Shown: positions 21,850-33,689, counted from the stretch's first letter. The stretch is DNA of 64,000 nucleotides from Cynocephalus volans (GCF_027409185.1 NC_084462.1:16777577-16841576); one strand, 5' to 3'. Translations and numbers: made by a program. The notes: generated from the sequence alone by a model not told the origin.

Positions 21850-22524
21850 CTAATTCCAGTTTCCAGTCTGGAATGTAAGGAGCTTGGAAGTCGTCATTCC
21901 ATCCTAACAGGTAAAAAGCTCAACAAACTGAAAATCAACGACTCTTCTTAGAATTGTCAGAGAAGTGAGGTCACTGGGCAAACCGCTGCCCCCAAAATTA
22001 GAGAGACAGGCAGATACGGAGAATGACAGCTCACCTGCACAGAAATCCATGCGCAGAAACCTCTGTGGGAACCCATGTGGGGGAGGGCCCAGGTGTAGAA
22101 CACAGGGGTGGGGCACTTTTGTAAATTTTCCCTCCCAGAGCCCTACCAGGTTCTTGTAGTGAGTGTTGGAGAAAAATTCCCTTCTGCTTCTGTCAGACGG
22201 AAGGGAAAAGGAAGCATCTTGAAATATGCCAGAAGGCCGGCCCGTGGCTCACTCGGGAGAGTGCGGTGCTGATAACACCAAGGCCACGGGTTCGGATCCC
22301 ATATAGGGATGGCCGGTTTGCTCACTGGCTGAGCGTGGTGCTGACAACACCAAGTCAAGGGTTAAGATCCCCTTACCCGTCATCTTTTATAAAAAAAAAA
22401 AAAAAAAAAAAAAACAACGAAATATGCCAGAGCATTTTGTTTTTCTTAACAAGGCCTGCCCTTGGGAGAAACCATTTTTCCAGAGCCTAACCTGTTGGGG
22501 TTTTATGAGAGCCCAGGTGAGAGG
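21850..22524 (+). mobile_element. Unidentified insert within the L1
   Basis: GC-richer than the L1 around it and without L1 ORF2 similarity, although L1 continues on both sides (AAACAGACAAAAAGAC before; AAATGGACAAAAGATG after). These similar 15-base flanks look like a target-site duplication. It has no A tail at its right end. It might be an L1 5' UTR or an LTR-like unit. A SINE at 22235-22414 is nested in it. Confidence 0.5.
22235..22414 (+). mobile_element. tRNA-Ile-like SINE, dimer
   Basis: Same two-monomer structure as at 18048: GTGGCTCACTCGGGAGAG, GCTGATAACACCAAGG, GGTTCGGATCC, then GCTCACTGGCTGAGC, GCTGACAACACCAAG, GGTTAAGATCC and a long A run. The 13-base duplication GAAATATGCCAGA is perfect (22221-22233 and 22419-22431). 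Confidence 0.93.
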
Positions 22525-23337
22525 AAATGGACAAAAGATGTTAACAGTCCATAAAAGAGGACATCCAAATGGCTGACACACATATGAAGAGGTGTTCAAC
22601 ATCTTTATTTATCAACGAGACACAAATTACAATCACAAAATAAGACACCACTACGTACTCATCAGAATGGCTGAAAGGAAAAGGAGGAAAGTACCAAGCG
22701 TTAATGAGGATGTGGAGCGACTGGAACTCTCAGACACCGCTCGTGGGGTGGTATTAGTGCAACCCTCCAGCAAACTGCCCGGCAGTACCTACTAAAGCCA
22801 AATATATGGCTACCCGTGACCCAGTAGTTCATTTCTAGGCATATGTCCCGCAGTGTTCACAGTATTCTATTCTTGAAGTCTAAAACTGGAATACCCAAAT
22901 GCCTATCAGCAATAGAATGATAAACTATGGAATATACAGTGCAATCCTATATAGTGATGACAATGACTGAAAATAACCACCAGCAGCAACGTGGTTGAAT
23001 TGTCACAAACACAATGCTGGGAAGAAGAAGCCAGACACAAATGAGGACACACTGTATTGTTTTATTTCCATAAAGTTCACAACAGGAGAAACTTCTCTGG
23101 CATGGGAGGTCACACCTTAGTGGGTGTTGTGACCAGAAGGAGGCACAAGATGGTTTCTCAGGTTCTGAGAATGTTTCGCTTGGGTGCTGAAAAACTAGCT
23201 GCACTCATGATTTGTGCCCCTTTACTCATGTTTCTTATATTCCAGTAAAAGTTTACATAATAAAAGCTGTTATGAAAATAGAAATAGATTGGAACCTTCT
23301 TATTGTGAAGAAAAGATCCACTTATAATCTGTAATAG

Positions 23338-23776
23338 TGTAGTGGATTAAATGTCCCCACTAAACTCACTGAAGCTTGAATTGTGTCCCCCAAGTTTTAT
23401 GTATTAGAAACTTCGCCCACACTGTGACTGTTAAAGAGGGTGGGAAATCCTATTATGGTAATTGAAAGCTGGGGCCTTGAAGAGGTGATTGGATTGTAGG
23501 ACCCTGCAGTAGTGAATGGATTAAAAATGGTGGTCATAGATGTGGTTTGGAGGGCTTTATGAAAGGAGAGTGAATGAGGAAGTTAGTATCTCTCTGCTCT
23601 GCCATTTTTCACATTGTGATACTCTGCTAGCACTGTCACCACCACCAAGGCTCTCATTAGCTGTGTTCTCTGGACTTTGTACTTCCCAGCCTCAGAAACT
23701 GTAAGCAATAAATTTTGTTTCTTACAAATTACCTAGTTCCAGGTATTTTATTAGAAGCTACAGAGGGACTAATATA
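23338..23776 (+). mobile_element. MST-like MaLR LTR
   Basis: Starts TGTAGTGGATTAAATG, has GTGTCCCCC, AAGAGGTGATTGGATTG, CTTCCCAGCCTC and AATAAA, and ends GGGACTAATATA. The motifs AATTGAAAGCTGGGGCC and GGATTAAAAATGGTGGTC are shared with the copy at 5087-5483. A short internal repetition of the TGTCCCC block occurs near its 5' end. Confidence 0.85.
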
Positions 23777-23949
23777 AATAATAGGACATTAGATGTATTC
23801 TTAAAAAAACAGCAACCAACAACACCATTGCAAGAACCTAGCTGCCCCCTCGCAGCCCCTACTGTCACTGCCCACGACCCAAGGATAAGCACTATCTTTT
23901 GTATGTGGAGTTCATTAATTAAGATAGTTTGGCATTGAGACTGGGATAG
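23777..23949. other. Short non-coding interval
   Basis: No recognisable feature; likely degraded L1. Confidence 0.4.
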
Positions 23950-25150
23950 ACACAGTGACCAAGGGAAAAAAAAAACCAAATCCCAGAAGCGGAGCCACTC
24001 ATACTTGGAAACCTGATTTATGACAGGGCAAGCAATGGAAGACCACTTGGGAAAGAGGAGACTATTTAATAAATGCTGCTGAGACAATTTGTTACTCAAG
24101 TGGAAAAAATGAAATTGAATTTCTATCTCACATCATAAATAAAAGTCACTTGTAGAAGACAATGTAGGAGATTATCTTTATGTCCTTGCTGTGTTGGGAA
24201 GGCTTGCTTAAACAAGACGCAAAGAGCAACAACTGTAAGAGAAAAGATTGATAAATCTAATTATGTTAACACTGAGAACTTTGTTTATCCAAAAGTAACA
24301 TAAATAGGGTAAAAAAAATTAAGTCACAAAGCAGAGGAGATATTTTTCACACATAAACCAGCAAAGGATAAGTATCAGAGCATATAAAGAACTCCCAAAA
24401 AAGAAAAAGACTCACAACTCATAGAACAATGGATAATGATAGGGACAGGCACTTTACAACAGAGGAAACATGAAGGGCAAATAAACATATGAAAAGATAT
24501 TCAGATTCCTCAGTGTTCAAGTTGCTACTTTGTACCCACTAGATGGGCAAAACGTGGAAAGTCAGACATCACAAAGTGCTGGTGATGACGTGCATCAAGA
24601 TCTCATGCCTTGTTGGTGGCGATGTCAATTGGTCTAAGCACTTTGGACAATAAATTTGAACGCCTGTAGGTTCTATGACTCAGCAATTCTACTCCTACTT
24701 AAATCCTAAAGAAATTTTTTTGTACGTGAGCCCAAGGAGAGATGTATTGGAATGTTCACAGCAAACTGTTTTTAGTAGCAAAAAAACTGGAAACGCCCAA
24801 ATGCCCATTTGATGCATGAATGGGGTAACTATACTTCTAGTACATTCATACAGTGGAACTTTACACACTGGTGAAAACGAATAAACTACAATCCACAAAC
24901 AGTATGGATAAATATTAGAAAAATAACCCTGAGTGAGGAAAAGTTAAGTTGCATGGGATTACCTACAGTAAACACAAAAGCAAGCAAAACTAAACTGTAT
25001 ATAATTGCTCAGCATTATATGTGTATGACAACTATGAAAAAAAGAAAGAAATAAAAAGCACAGAATGCAGGATAATGGTTAGCTCTGGGCGCAGAGAAGG
25101 AGCAGGCCCAAGGAGTCATGCCCCATAACACACTCCAGGTTATATATTCC
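23950..25150 (+). mobile_element. L1M 3' portion (ORF2 C-terminus and 3' UTR)
   Basis: Characteristic blocks in order: GGGAAAGAGGAGACTATTTAATAAATG, ACTTTGTTTATCCAAAAG, ACCAGCAAAGGATAAGTATC, AAATATTCAGATTCCTCAG-like, GCTGGTGATGACG...CTTGTTGGTGGCG, ACTCAGCAATTCTACTCC, AATGTTCACAGCA and the 3' UTR near 24900-25130. No intact frame. Confidence 0.8.
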
Positions 25151-25157
25151 TGGTATG

Positions 25158-25600
25158 TGCTATGGGTTGAACGTGTCCCCCAAAAGTTCACGTGTTGGAA
25201 ACTTGATCCCCACTGTAACCGTGGTCAAAAGGTGGGAAATCCAATTACGGTATTTAAAAGGTGAGGCCTTTAAGAGGTGATTGGATTGTGAGGGCCCTGC
25301 CCTCATGAATGGCCTAACCCATTAATGGGTTAATGGTTTACTGGGTTATCAGGGAGTGGTTCTGATGGCTTTATAAGGCGAGCAAGTGAGCAGTTTAGCT
25401 CTCTTGCTTATGCCGTTCTCTCTCCATGTGATGCCCTGTATGGTTGTAGAGAGTCACCACCAAGAAGACCCTCACCAGATGTGTTCCCTGGACTTTGGAC
25501 TTCCCAGCCTCCAAAGACTATAAGAAATAAATTTCATTTTCTTTGTAAATCCCCCAGTTTCAGGTATTCTGTTATAAGTGACAGAAAATGGACTAAAACA
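25158..25600 (+). mobile_element. MSTA-like MaLR LTR, well preserved
   Basis: Begins TGCTATGGGTTGAACGTGTCC and ends ATGGACTAAAACA. Internal landmarks include AAGAGGTGATTGGATTGTGAGG, CCCATTAATGGGTTAATGG, GGCTTTATAAGG (TATA region), CTCACCAGATG, CTTCCCAGCCTCC and AAGAAATAAATTTC. Flanks GTATG and GTGTG suggest a 5-base duplication with one change. MST LTRs are typical of primates and their relatives. Confidence 0.9.
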
Positions 25601-27160
25601 GTGTGCATCACATATTACATGACAAAATTAAATAAAAACAGAGATGTAGCATTTCACAGTTCCAAGCACCATGGAAAATTTATACCTGATCCAGGCACTT
25701 CCTCTTTCAAGAATAACGATTGTTTCATTCAGCTTAATAAACAGGCTTACAAAAACATATAGACTTAGTTCTGTTTAAACTGACTTCAGTGCTGGTCGCT
25801 GTAGCTACTTCATCCCTGAGTTCTCACCTTATTTCACTTGTCAGTCAGCTGGAACTTATCTTTAAGGACGATCTCAAGGGCGGGTGTGCTTTCTGAATGG
25901 GGGGTGTATTTTCTGAGCTCCTGCACACTGGGAAAACCTTTCCTTTGCTTTAACACCTGAGGTATAACTCATCCAAGTGTGAAATCACTACCTCATAACC
26001 TTCCTCCCATCTAAACTCTGAGTATTCTTCTCTGCCGCCGTTTGGCACCAGGTTTTGAAGGGTAAGAGTGAAACCAGGCTCGTTCTTGCTTCCTCTGTGG
26101 GGAATCTGTCCTTTTCAGCCTAGATAGATGCTCAAGAAGCCTTTTGGTCTGGGTTCTTCCTGGGATGCGGGAGCCCTTGGTGTCTTCAGTTGAGAAGGTG
26201 CATGTCCGTGAGCTGGAACTGGCCCTCTCTTCTCTGGGCCTTCTCTGCCTTTGGGCACATTACCCGGGATCTCCATCTTCCTGGCCTCTCATGATTTCCA
26301 CCTCCTTTATCCTCTGTGTGGACAGCACCTTCAAAGTCCCTTCTCCAATCACGAACCCGTCGTTCCACAGCTTCTTTCCCCACCGATAGCCTCCAGTGGG
26401 CGCTTCCGTTCTGCTCTCCCTTCTGATTTCCTAAAATCCTTGCCTTGTCTTTCATTTCCTATCCCATCATGTTTTCCCTAAGTAAAGACAGCGACTTTGA
26501 ATAGTGGTTTTCTCAGTGACAACGTTTTCCCCAGCTCACTAAACTAGAGATGAGCCTTTGGGAGCCCCCTGCTGAGCTGAACCGAGACATGATGGCCAGG
26601 GGCCCGCGTGGGCCCTTGGGAGGACAGCCAGTCAGAGCGACTTGTTTTGTGACATTCACGTTTCCTCTCTGAGTCCTTGGGCTGGGGATGAAGATGGTGT
26701 TCACAATAGCAGACAACAGAGCAGCCAAGAAACAGCTTCTCCTTAAAGCCCGAGGCACAGCAGGACAGTGTCCTGCGGAGTAAGCCAGTCCCACAGCTCC
26801 CAGACGCTCACCTTGGATGAACCATTCCTTCTGTCTCTGTCTCTAGATCTTTCATCTTTAAGGGGCTCTTACTCATGGAGAGGAGCTCTTGCTGCTATTT
26901 GTGCTTAGTCTAATGGTCAATTTACTAATCTTACAAATCTATTAAGCATATTTCCTGAAATATTTAAACACACTCGCACAATTAATAAATCCTAACTAGA
27001 AAAAAAAAATCCAATAATGTTTCTCAGATATTTAGATATTGATTATGAACTTAATCAAATGCTTCTAATTCTATTTAATTAAGATCACAAGCTAAACATG
27101 AGATTTGCTTAAGTTGCTCAAACACCTTTATAACTAGGTAAAACCTACATGCTGTTGACA
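25601..27160. other. Unique non-coding DNA
   Basis: No splice-bounded coding frame, RNA gene or obvious repeat. Open frames are short and show no family resemblance. Confidence 0.5.
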
Positions 27161-27470
27161 GATTTGTCCCTCCAAAATTCATATGTTGAAGTCCCAACCC
27201 CTCAATGTGGCTGCATTTGGAGATAAGACCTTTAGGGAGATAATTAAGGTAAGTGAGGTCACAGGGTGGGGCCCTGATCGGATAGGACTGTGGGCTTAGA
27301 AGAGCGAGCACAGAGAGAAGGCAGCCCTCTGCAACCAGGAACTCACCCAGCTGGCACCTTGATCTTGGACTTCCAGCCTCCAGCACTGTGAGAAATAAAT
27401 GTCTGTTGTTTATAAGCTGCCTAGTCTATGAAATCTTCTTATGGCAGCTCCAGCAGACTAACACACCACA
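27161..27470 (+). mobile_element. MLT1/MSTD-like MaLR LTR
   Basis: Blocks TTTGTCCCTCCAAAATTCATATG, GGAGATAAGACCTTTAGGGAG, GATCTTGGACTTCCAGCCTCCAG, AGAAATAAATGTCTGTTG and GCAGACTAACACA follow the MaLR LTR order. About 310 bases, so internally shortened. Confidence 0.85.
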
Positions 27471-29330
27471 CAAGTTATCACAGGGACTTAAAAACATAAT
27501 GTCAGAGGATGGATGGGGGAATTGGGGGGGACAAGGTAGTGCACACGGTTGTGTGCTTCTGTCAAAACATGCAGAACTACACTGAAAGGATGAATTGTAG
27601 CTCAGTAAAAAAGAAAGAAAAGCCCGTAGTTTGCTTGCATTGGAACCAGTTATGAAAACGTCAGTTCCATGAATCTGCATGTGCTTCTTCATTATCTGTT
27701 ACTCTTATTTTGTCCTGAGTTACCCTCTACAGTTTCTGCAATCTCCAAGAAACAGAAGAGAAAGGATCTCCCTCCTGCCGGTCTCGGCTGTGGGACCTGG
27801 ATCTCCATGGATCCCACCCAGGTGACTGCATGTCATGGGAGCTTTTTTAGGATCGTGAGTCGCTCACCACACCGATGGGGGTTTTTCAAGCCCACTCCTT
27901 CCACGTGGGCAATGTTATTTGGGAACTTGGTGTCATCCCCCCTTCCTCCTCTGGCCTCCCAGTGAAGCACTGCTGGGGATTTGGCTCCATCTGCAGCACA
28001 GAATCAATCAACCTATGACTGTGCACCCCTTTGGAAACGATCATGACCGGCTGACAGGGTCAGAGTCAGCAGCAAGCATCGTCCCCAGGAGAGGAGATAT
28101 GTCGTCTGTAGTTTGGCACTCCTCTCTGGGACTTTGCTTACCAGTACTCTGGTCATGCCGATGGTGTTTGCTCTCGGCCGCTGGTTACCGTGGGTGAAGC
28201 CCGGCCGCCCACCCGGAGGGCCCCTTTCTCACTGGTTCTCAGGTGTTTAGTCCTTCCGGTTTCTGGCCTGCTTCCTATTTTTTTCTAGAATCATCCAGCT
28301 CCTTGGCAGTGCAGCCCCTCCCCAATGTACACAGAGCACTGCACACCCCCATGCTTCAGAGACACGCAGCTTCACAGGGGCACCCGAGCGCCTGCTGGGT
28401 TAGTGCGTTACCAAATCCAAAAATAGTTTAAAACACACGCCTAACCTATTCTCTTCACCTCTCTTTGTATCACAACTTTGTTTTGATAAACTTTATGCTA
28501 ACCTCTTCCTTCTCAGGGTCATTACGGATCTGTGGCTTTTCACAGGCTGAAGTTCTTCCAATTAATTTTGTTTGTCATCCATTTATTTGGGGTGCCAAAA
28601 TGGTCACAACCTGGGCAATGCAAGCGCTTTTAAGTTGGCTCGTTGGTCCTGTTGGCACATTCCCTGACTCCCCTGAAAGCATGTGTTTGCTGGAGGCCCC
28701 GGATGCTCCTTGCCTGGGACAACGTGGAAACAGGAGTTCTCCAGGGAGTCCAGCCCCTGCAGTGGAGAATCAGGAGGGCTGGCATGGGGGCGGGACACGA
28801 GCTCTGGAGGTCAATTGAGGTTGCTGGCCTCGGGCCATGGTTAGGAGCACACTGAGATTCCCCCAACTTGATTCTAACAATATAAGAACATACAGAATAC
28901 CCACCTATCTTATTCTTCCAACTGCAAATTCAATTTTCTTCCTGTTTACAGTTCCTACCTCTCTCACTGACCATAGTCACGAGCTTCAGTTCCTTGTCTG
29001 AACCGTGGGAAGACACCCTGGGGAGTGTAAAATGGGGGGAAGCAATTTAGCCCAGTGATTTCCCTGGGAGGGTTCGCACACAGGTGTGAGTGGGGTGACT
29101 CAGGGAGCTCACCGCAGCATCACAGTGATTGCTGAAAAATAATCATAATTAAAGAGGAAAACTGTAATTTCCCAGCAAAAGGGGATCAGATAAACAAGGC
29201 ACTCAGTGGAGAACTCTGTAGGCATTGAAACCACACTTCTGAAGAGATGTAATGAAATGGAAAGATACTTGTTTTATAATTTGTAGTGAAAACAGAAATA
29301 ATACAAAACAGCATATGCAGTATTATCCAA
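27471..29330. other. Unique non-coding DNA
   Basis: Mixed composition, no supported gene or named repeat. Confidence 0.5.
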
Positions 29331-29339
29331 ATTCCTAGA

Positions 29340-29510
29340 AAAAAAAATTTGTATCCTTATAAATGTGTATATTATCTATATAAATACGTGTATATATTGA
29401 TGTTTATCTATGTATGTATAAATATGTGTATATATTTATACATTTCTCTATGTATATATTGAAATATATATGTATATACTGTATAGATTTCTCTATATAC
29501 GTGTATAAAT
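29340..29510 (+). repeat. TA/TG-rich simple repeat
   Basis: Irregular TATATGTATATA-type sequence flanking a MITE; it resumes at about 29595-29620. Confidence 0.85.
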
Positions 29511-29515
29511 ATAGA

Positions 29516-29594
29516 GAGGTATTTCAAAAAATTCACAGGAAAATGGAATTAAAAGGTAATACAGATTTTTCCATGAATTTTTTGAAGTACCCTC
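29516..29594 (+). mobile_element. Palindromic mariner-type MITE (about 79 bp)
   Basis: The ends GAGGTATTTCAAAAAATTCA and, in reverse, GAGGGTACTTCAAAAAATTC are inverted repeats separated by a short centre (GGAATTAAAAGG...). Size and ends resemble MADE-type derivatives of Hsmar2-like mariners. It sits in TA-rich DNA, the target preference of mariners. Confidence 0.75.
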
Positions 29595-29654
29595 ATGTGT
29601 ATATATATTGTATCTGTACTATGTGCATTGTCAAAAAAACAAAATTTTAACAAA

Positions 29655-30065
29655 CTGAGTTTAATGATTGAATTAGCTTTTATTTGCAGTTCATGAATGG
29701 GGAGGCAGCATCCCATCTAGAAAATAGAAAAGTGTTCCAACAAGCTGAGCAGAGGAGGGGACTTTACAGGCAGAAAAGGGCTGAAGAAAGCAGAAACAAG
29801 AAACATAAATTGGATTGGTCATTTCAAGTTTACTTTCCTTATAGGGTTAAAGCAGAGGGACTTCCTTATCATGCCAGCTCAGGTTGACTGGGACCCTAAT
29901 GATTGGTTGCTGTGAATCTCCCATTTTTTGGAAAACTGACCCATTTCTAAGTTCAGTGGGATTACATGGCACCCAGCATGAGTAACTCTACTCTGGTTTG
30001 GTCTGGTCTGTTGGGGTTAGTGCAGGAGGTCCATCCAAAACAATGTCCTCCCATGAATTTTGTTT
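29655..30065 (-). mobile_element. Solo ERV LTR, family not identified
   Basis: In reverse the segment has CCAATCATTAGGG and CCAATCCAATTTATG blocks like CCAAT boxes, a CCTATAAGG TATA-like region, then GCAAATAAAAGC (AATAAA signal) and ends in TCATTAAACTCAG. This layout is that of a class I LTR. Exact ends uncertain. Confidence 0.55.
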
Positions 30066-30069
30066 AACT

Positions 30070-30390
30070 CTATATATGTTGTATGTAGAAGTGCATATAT
30101 CTATATATATATAGATAGATATAGTATCTATAACCATATGTGACTGTGTCATATATTCGACTGTGTATATATGGTGCATATAATTATGTGTATATATTTT
30201 GTGTACAATTCTGTGTATATATTGTATATATTACACTACGTGTATATATGTTGTGTCTATAACTCTATGTATGCACATATGTACAACTTTACATGTATTT
30301 TCCTGTGTCTGTAACTACATGTGTTTATATATGTTGTACCTATAACTCTATACATGTTGTATGTACAACTATATACATGTATATTCTGAG
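30070..30390 (+). repeat. TATATG-rich simple repeat
   Basis: Degenerate ATATATGTTGTA-type units (TATATGTTGT, TGTATATATTG) recur throughout. Confidence 0.85.
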
Positions 30391-30559
30391 AGTCCACCTG
30401 GTGGTGACATCTCTGATGATGCTCCTGCCTTCCTGGAGATTCTGGGATGATGGGGAGAGATCCCACATTAGTCCTGTGTACATTAGTCCGTGTGTAAGGT
30501 GACCAGGGCCCCCTGACCATGCTGGAGCTCTGAGAGCTACAGGCTTTGGGCGGAGCAAT

Positions 30560-30785
30560 TCTGCATGTGCACATGCACACACACTCATGAACACACAACA
30601 CGTGCACAAACGCACACGTGCACACGTGCACACACAGCACACGTGTACACACATGCACGTGCACACACATGCACGTGCACACACACTCATGCACCCAACA
30701 CGTGTGCACAATGCATGTATGTGTACATGCAACACGTGCACACAGGACACAGTGTGCACACACACCCACACACACTCATGGGGAA
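30560..30785 (+). repeat. CA-rich minisatellite
   Basis: Units such as ACACATGCACGTGCACAC recur in variable order. All frames on both strands are open only because of the repetition. Confidence 0.9.
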
Positions 30786-30789
30786 GGGT

Positions 30790-32528
30790 CTGGAAGACAT
30801 CTAAATTGTACAGTGATTATCTCTGAGTGGTGGGTTCATAAATGATTTTTATTTTCTTCTCAAGACTTTCTTACCTTTTCTAAATATTTCACAATGGTAT
30901 ATACATTTTTTAGAAAAAATGTTTGTTTTTTAAGTAATAACCACGACGGCCACCTCCTGTCTCAGGGCTGCTGCTGAGCAAATGTGAAGGCTACGGGGTC
31001 TGGTGCCAGCTCTCGGTCCCCATGCTGCAGCGGCCGCGGGCCACTCTGGACTCACAGAGGGAGGCTTTCAGGGATGCAGCCGTCTGGAAGGGGTGACAGG
31101 AGTGGTGTCTCTGGCCACCTGCCTTGGATTCCATTTAGCCACTCTCAGCTTCGGGCTATTCCCAGTCTCCAGGCAGCTCAGAAAGGGTTAAGATGCTCCA
31201 CCAATGCAAATTAGATTTAATTAATCTTCTCATCAACTGCAAATATACCTTCTGAACCCTATTAAAAACATGAATATGCAAATGCAGACCTTTTTTAATT
31301 CTAATTTTCAAGGAGTTGGTGTTGATTAGTGAATTCTGTTAACAGCCCACAAACCTGGTGAAAAATTTAATTTCCATTTTAAGTTAAAAAAAAGAAAGAA
31401 AGAAAAAAGGCATGAAGGCTGTTGGTAATTGAGCTAATTATAGTGTTACACTAGAGAGGCCACACAGTGTGCCCTGGGCTATCCACCACCTTCGCAGGGA
31501 GCTGGGCCAGGTGGAGGTGCCCTCACGGAGCCTGCTCTTGACACCGTCCTTGCAGGTCCTGACGTCAGTCCATTTTCTGGATGTGGAAACTGAGGCCCAG
31601 GGAAGGGAGGAGATGTGTTCACGGCCAAGCTGGCTTCTAATCAAGACCAAGACCTCCTGATGTGCAGGCCAGGGGGTGCCTATGGCCTGGACCCTGGGCT
31701 CCATCTGGGGGGAAGGGGTGCCTTGGAATAAGTAGAGAGGCCTTGAGCACCCAGGCTTGGCTCTCCAGGCCCAAGGGTCTCTTGTCCATGGTGGGCATCG
31801 CTCACTGCTGACCTCTGGCCCTGCAACCAGGAAGGAGCCTGGCTCTGCCACTGCCTCCACTAACTCCTAGGTGACTTGCTGGGACAACCACTTCTCTCTG
31901 GAGTTTTAATAAGTGAAAGAGGGAGACAATTTGACATTACCTGTTAACATACAGCCTGAATTCACCCAGCAAATGTTGCACATCTTGATGCGCCAGGACT
32001 GTCGGGTGCCCGGGATCCTGGGTGAACAAGGTAGGGCCCCTCCTCCCTTCAGGGGGCTTACAACCTAGGGCCACCGAGCACTCAAAATGTGGCTGGTCTC
32101 AATGGAGATGGGCAAAAGTGGAAAACACACATCGGATTTCCAAGACTCAGTACCAAAAGAAGATTTTAAGTGTTTCATTCATTTTTTATATAGATTACCT
32201 GTTGAAATGATAACATTTTGGATATATTGGGTTAAGTAAGACATATTTATTAAAATTAATTTCAGTGGTTTCTTCTTTTTAATGTGGATAATAAAAAATT
32301 GCAAATCACATATGTGGTTCACATGATATTTCTATTGAACACACCGTTCTATGGGTTAGAAGACACTAAACTGATTAAAAGATATTACTATATATAATAT
32401 ATATGCAGTACATGTATACTATAAATAAATTACACATTAAATAAACTGCCACGTAGTGAAAACTGCCATAATGAAGAATGAAGGTGCTTCAGGAGATGGG
32501 GATGTGAGGCAGGATCCACACGTAAGGA
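30790..32528. other. Unique DNA with a candidate regulatory block
   Basis: GC-rich from 30950 to 31190, then an AT-rich block (31190-31400) with two octamer motifs described separately. A MIR/L2-like tail (GGAAACTGAGGCCCAGGGA) is at about 31560-31640. No coding exon supported. Confidence 0.5.
31190..31400. promoter_or_regulatory. Candidate conserved enhancer with two POU octamers
   Basis: The perfect octamer ATGCAAAT occurs at 31204-31211 and again at 31276-31283, together with TTTAATTAAT and several ATTA homeodomain-type cores. The block is AT-rich, non-repetitive and bordered by GC-rich DNA, as vertebrate conserved non-coding elements often are. Conservation itself is inferred, not seen. 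Confidence 0.35.
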
Positions 32529-32920
32529 TGTGAGTCGGTTCGGGCTGTCACAACAAAACCCACTATGCGGGGTGGTTTAGACAACAGAAATTTATTTTCT
32601 CACAGATCAGGAAGCTGGAGGTCTGGGGTCAAGGTGCAGCAGGGTTGGTTTCTCCCGAGGCCTCTCTCCTTGGCTTGCAGATGGCTGTCTTCCTCTGTCT
32701 GTCTTCACACAGTCGTCCCTCTGTGCATGTCTGTGTCCTAATCTCTTCTTATAAGGACACCAGTCATGTTGGATTAGGCCCACCCTAGTGACCTCATTTT
32801 ACTTTGATCATCTCTTACCTTATCAAGGCCTTATCTTCAAATACAGTCACATTCTGAAGTGTGGGGTGGTTAGGACTTCAACACATGAATTTGGGGGGAC
32901 ACAACTGAGCCCATCACCAA
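32529..32920 (-). mobile_element. MLT1/MSTD-like MaLR LTR
   Basis: In forward orientation the reverse motifs are clear: GGCTGTCACAACAAA, ACAGAAATTTATTTTCTCACAG (reverse of AATAAA region), CCTAATCTCTTCTTATAAGGACACC, ACCTCATTTTACTTTGATC and GGGGGGACACAACTGAGCCC at the 5' end. Confidence 0.88.
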
Positions 32921-33689
32921 GGACCAGCCAGGCAAGGATGCAGGAAAGGACATTCCCATGGGGGAATGGCACATACCAGGACCCGAGGTGGGAACAGGAC
33001 TTGCATGTTCCAGACACGCCAAGGAGTCCAGTCCTTGGAAACTGTAACCATTACCAACAATCAAAAACACCTGCTGCTCATTCTTGAAAGGTACAATTGT
33101 AAAATTTTGAACAATGAGTAGGATGGGGGCAGATCCACAAGGAAAGGGTTTACAAGCAAGACTTATCTGTTAATTTGAATCTGAAACTTAGTTTTTATTT
33201 GTTTGTTTGCTTTTAAAAATAATTATAAAAACAGTTCAGCATTATGGGAGTTCTGAAGGATGCTGTCAATTTTAATTTAAAATGAGAATCTGGAGTTTCT
33301 GTATGTCATCTTTCAATAAAATTTCTTAAGTGTTTTCGAAATAGCAATGACAACAACAACAAAAACCCAATGAAATAGATCAGTAGATGCTTTCATGGAA
33401 AATTTCCAAGACATGTCGATAAGTGAGAAAAACCAAGCTGCGGAACAATACAGTTATTTAAAAAACACACACAACAACCAAATGAAACAAAACTATGCAT
33501 TTCCGTATGTCCACGTTAGGTGTGTAAATCCACTCACGAGAGGCTGGGTTGGGGCACAAAAGGCAACATTTTCTTTTTACTGTACACTTCTTCTGTATTG
33601 TTGGAGGGTTGTTTGTTTTAGTGTTAAAAATGCATTATGATTGTGCAGTTAAATATAAAGAAACAAAAGAAAACACAGATCAAGAGATG

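Larger units (their letters stand above)
19690..23330 (+). mobile_element. Long L1 fragment: ORF2 linker to 3' end, degraded
   Basis: Starting in the ORF2 linker (AGAGCAAATTAAACCTAAAACAAG), it runs through the reverse transcriptase (frame 20023-20229 has the CPDGF-type motif; later GTGGGGTTTCATCCCAGGAATG), the C-terminal part (AAAACTGCAGTAATTAAGA; ACAAAGGCATAACTTAGATT) and the 3' region near 23200-23270. Stops and frameshifts are frequent. It is interrupted by an unidentified insert (about 21850-22524) that itself carries a SINE. Confidence 0.85.

Noticed and set aside
30257-30804. Long open frames on both strands rich in Cys/Val/His or Thr/His
   Set aside because: Produced by translating a CA-rich minisatellite.
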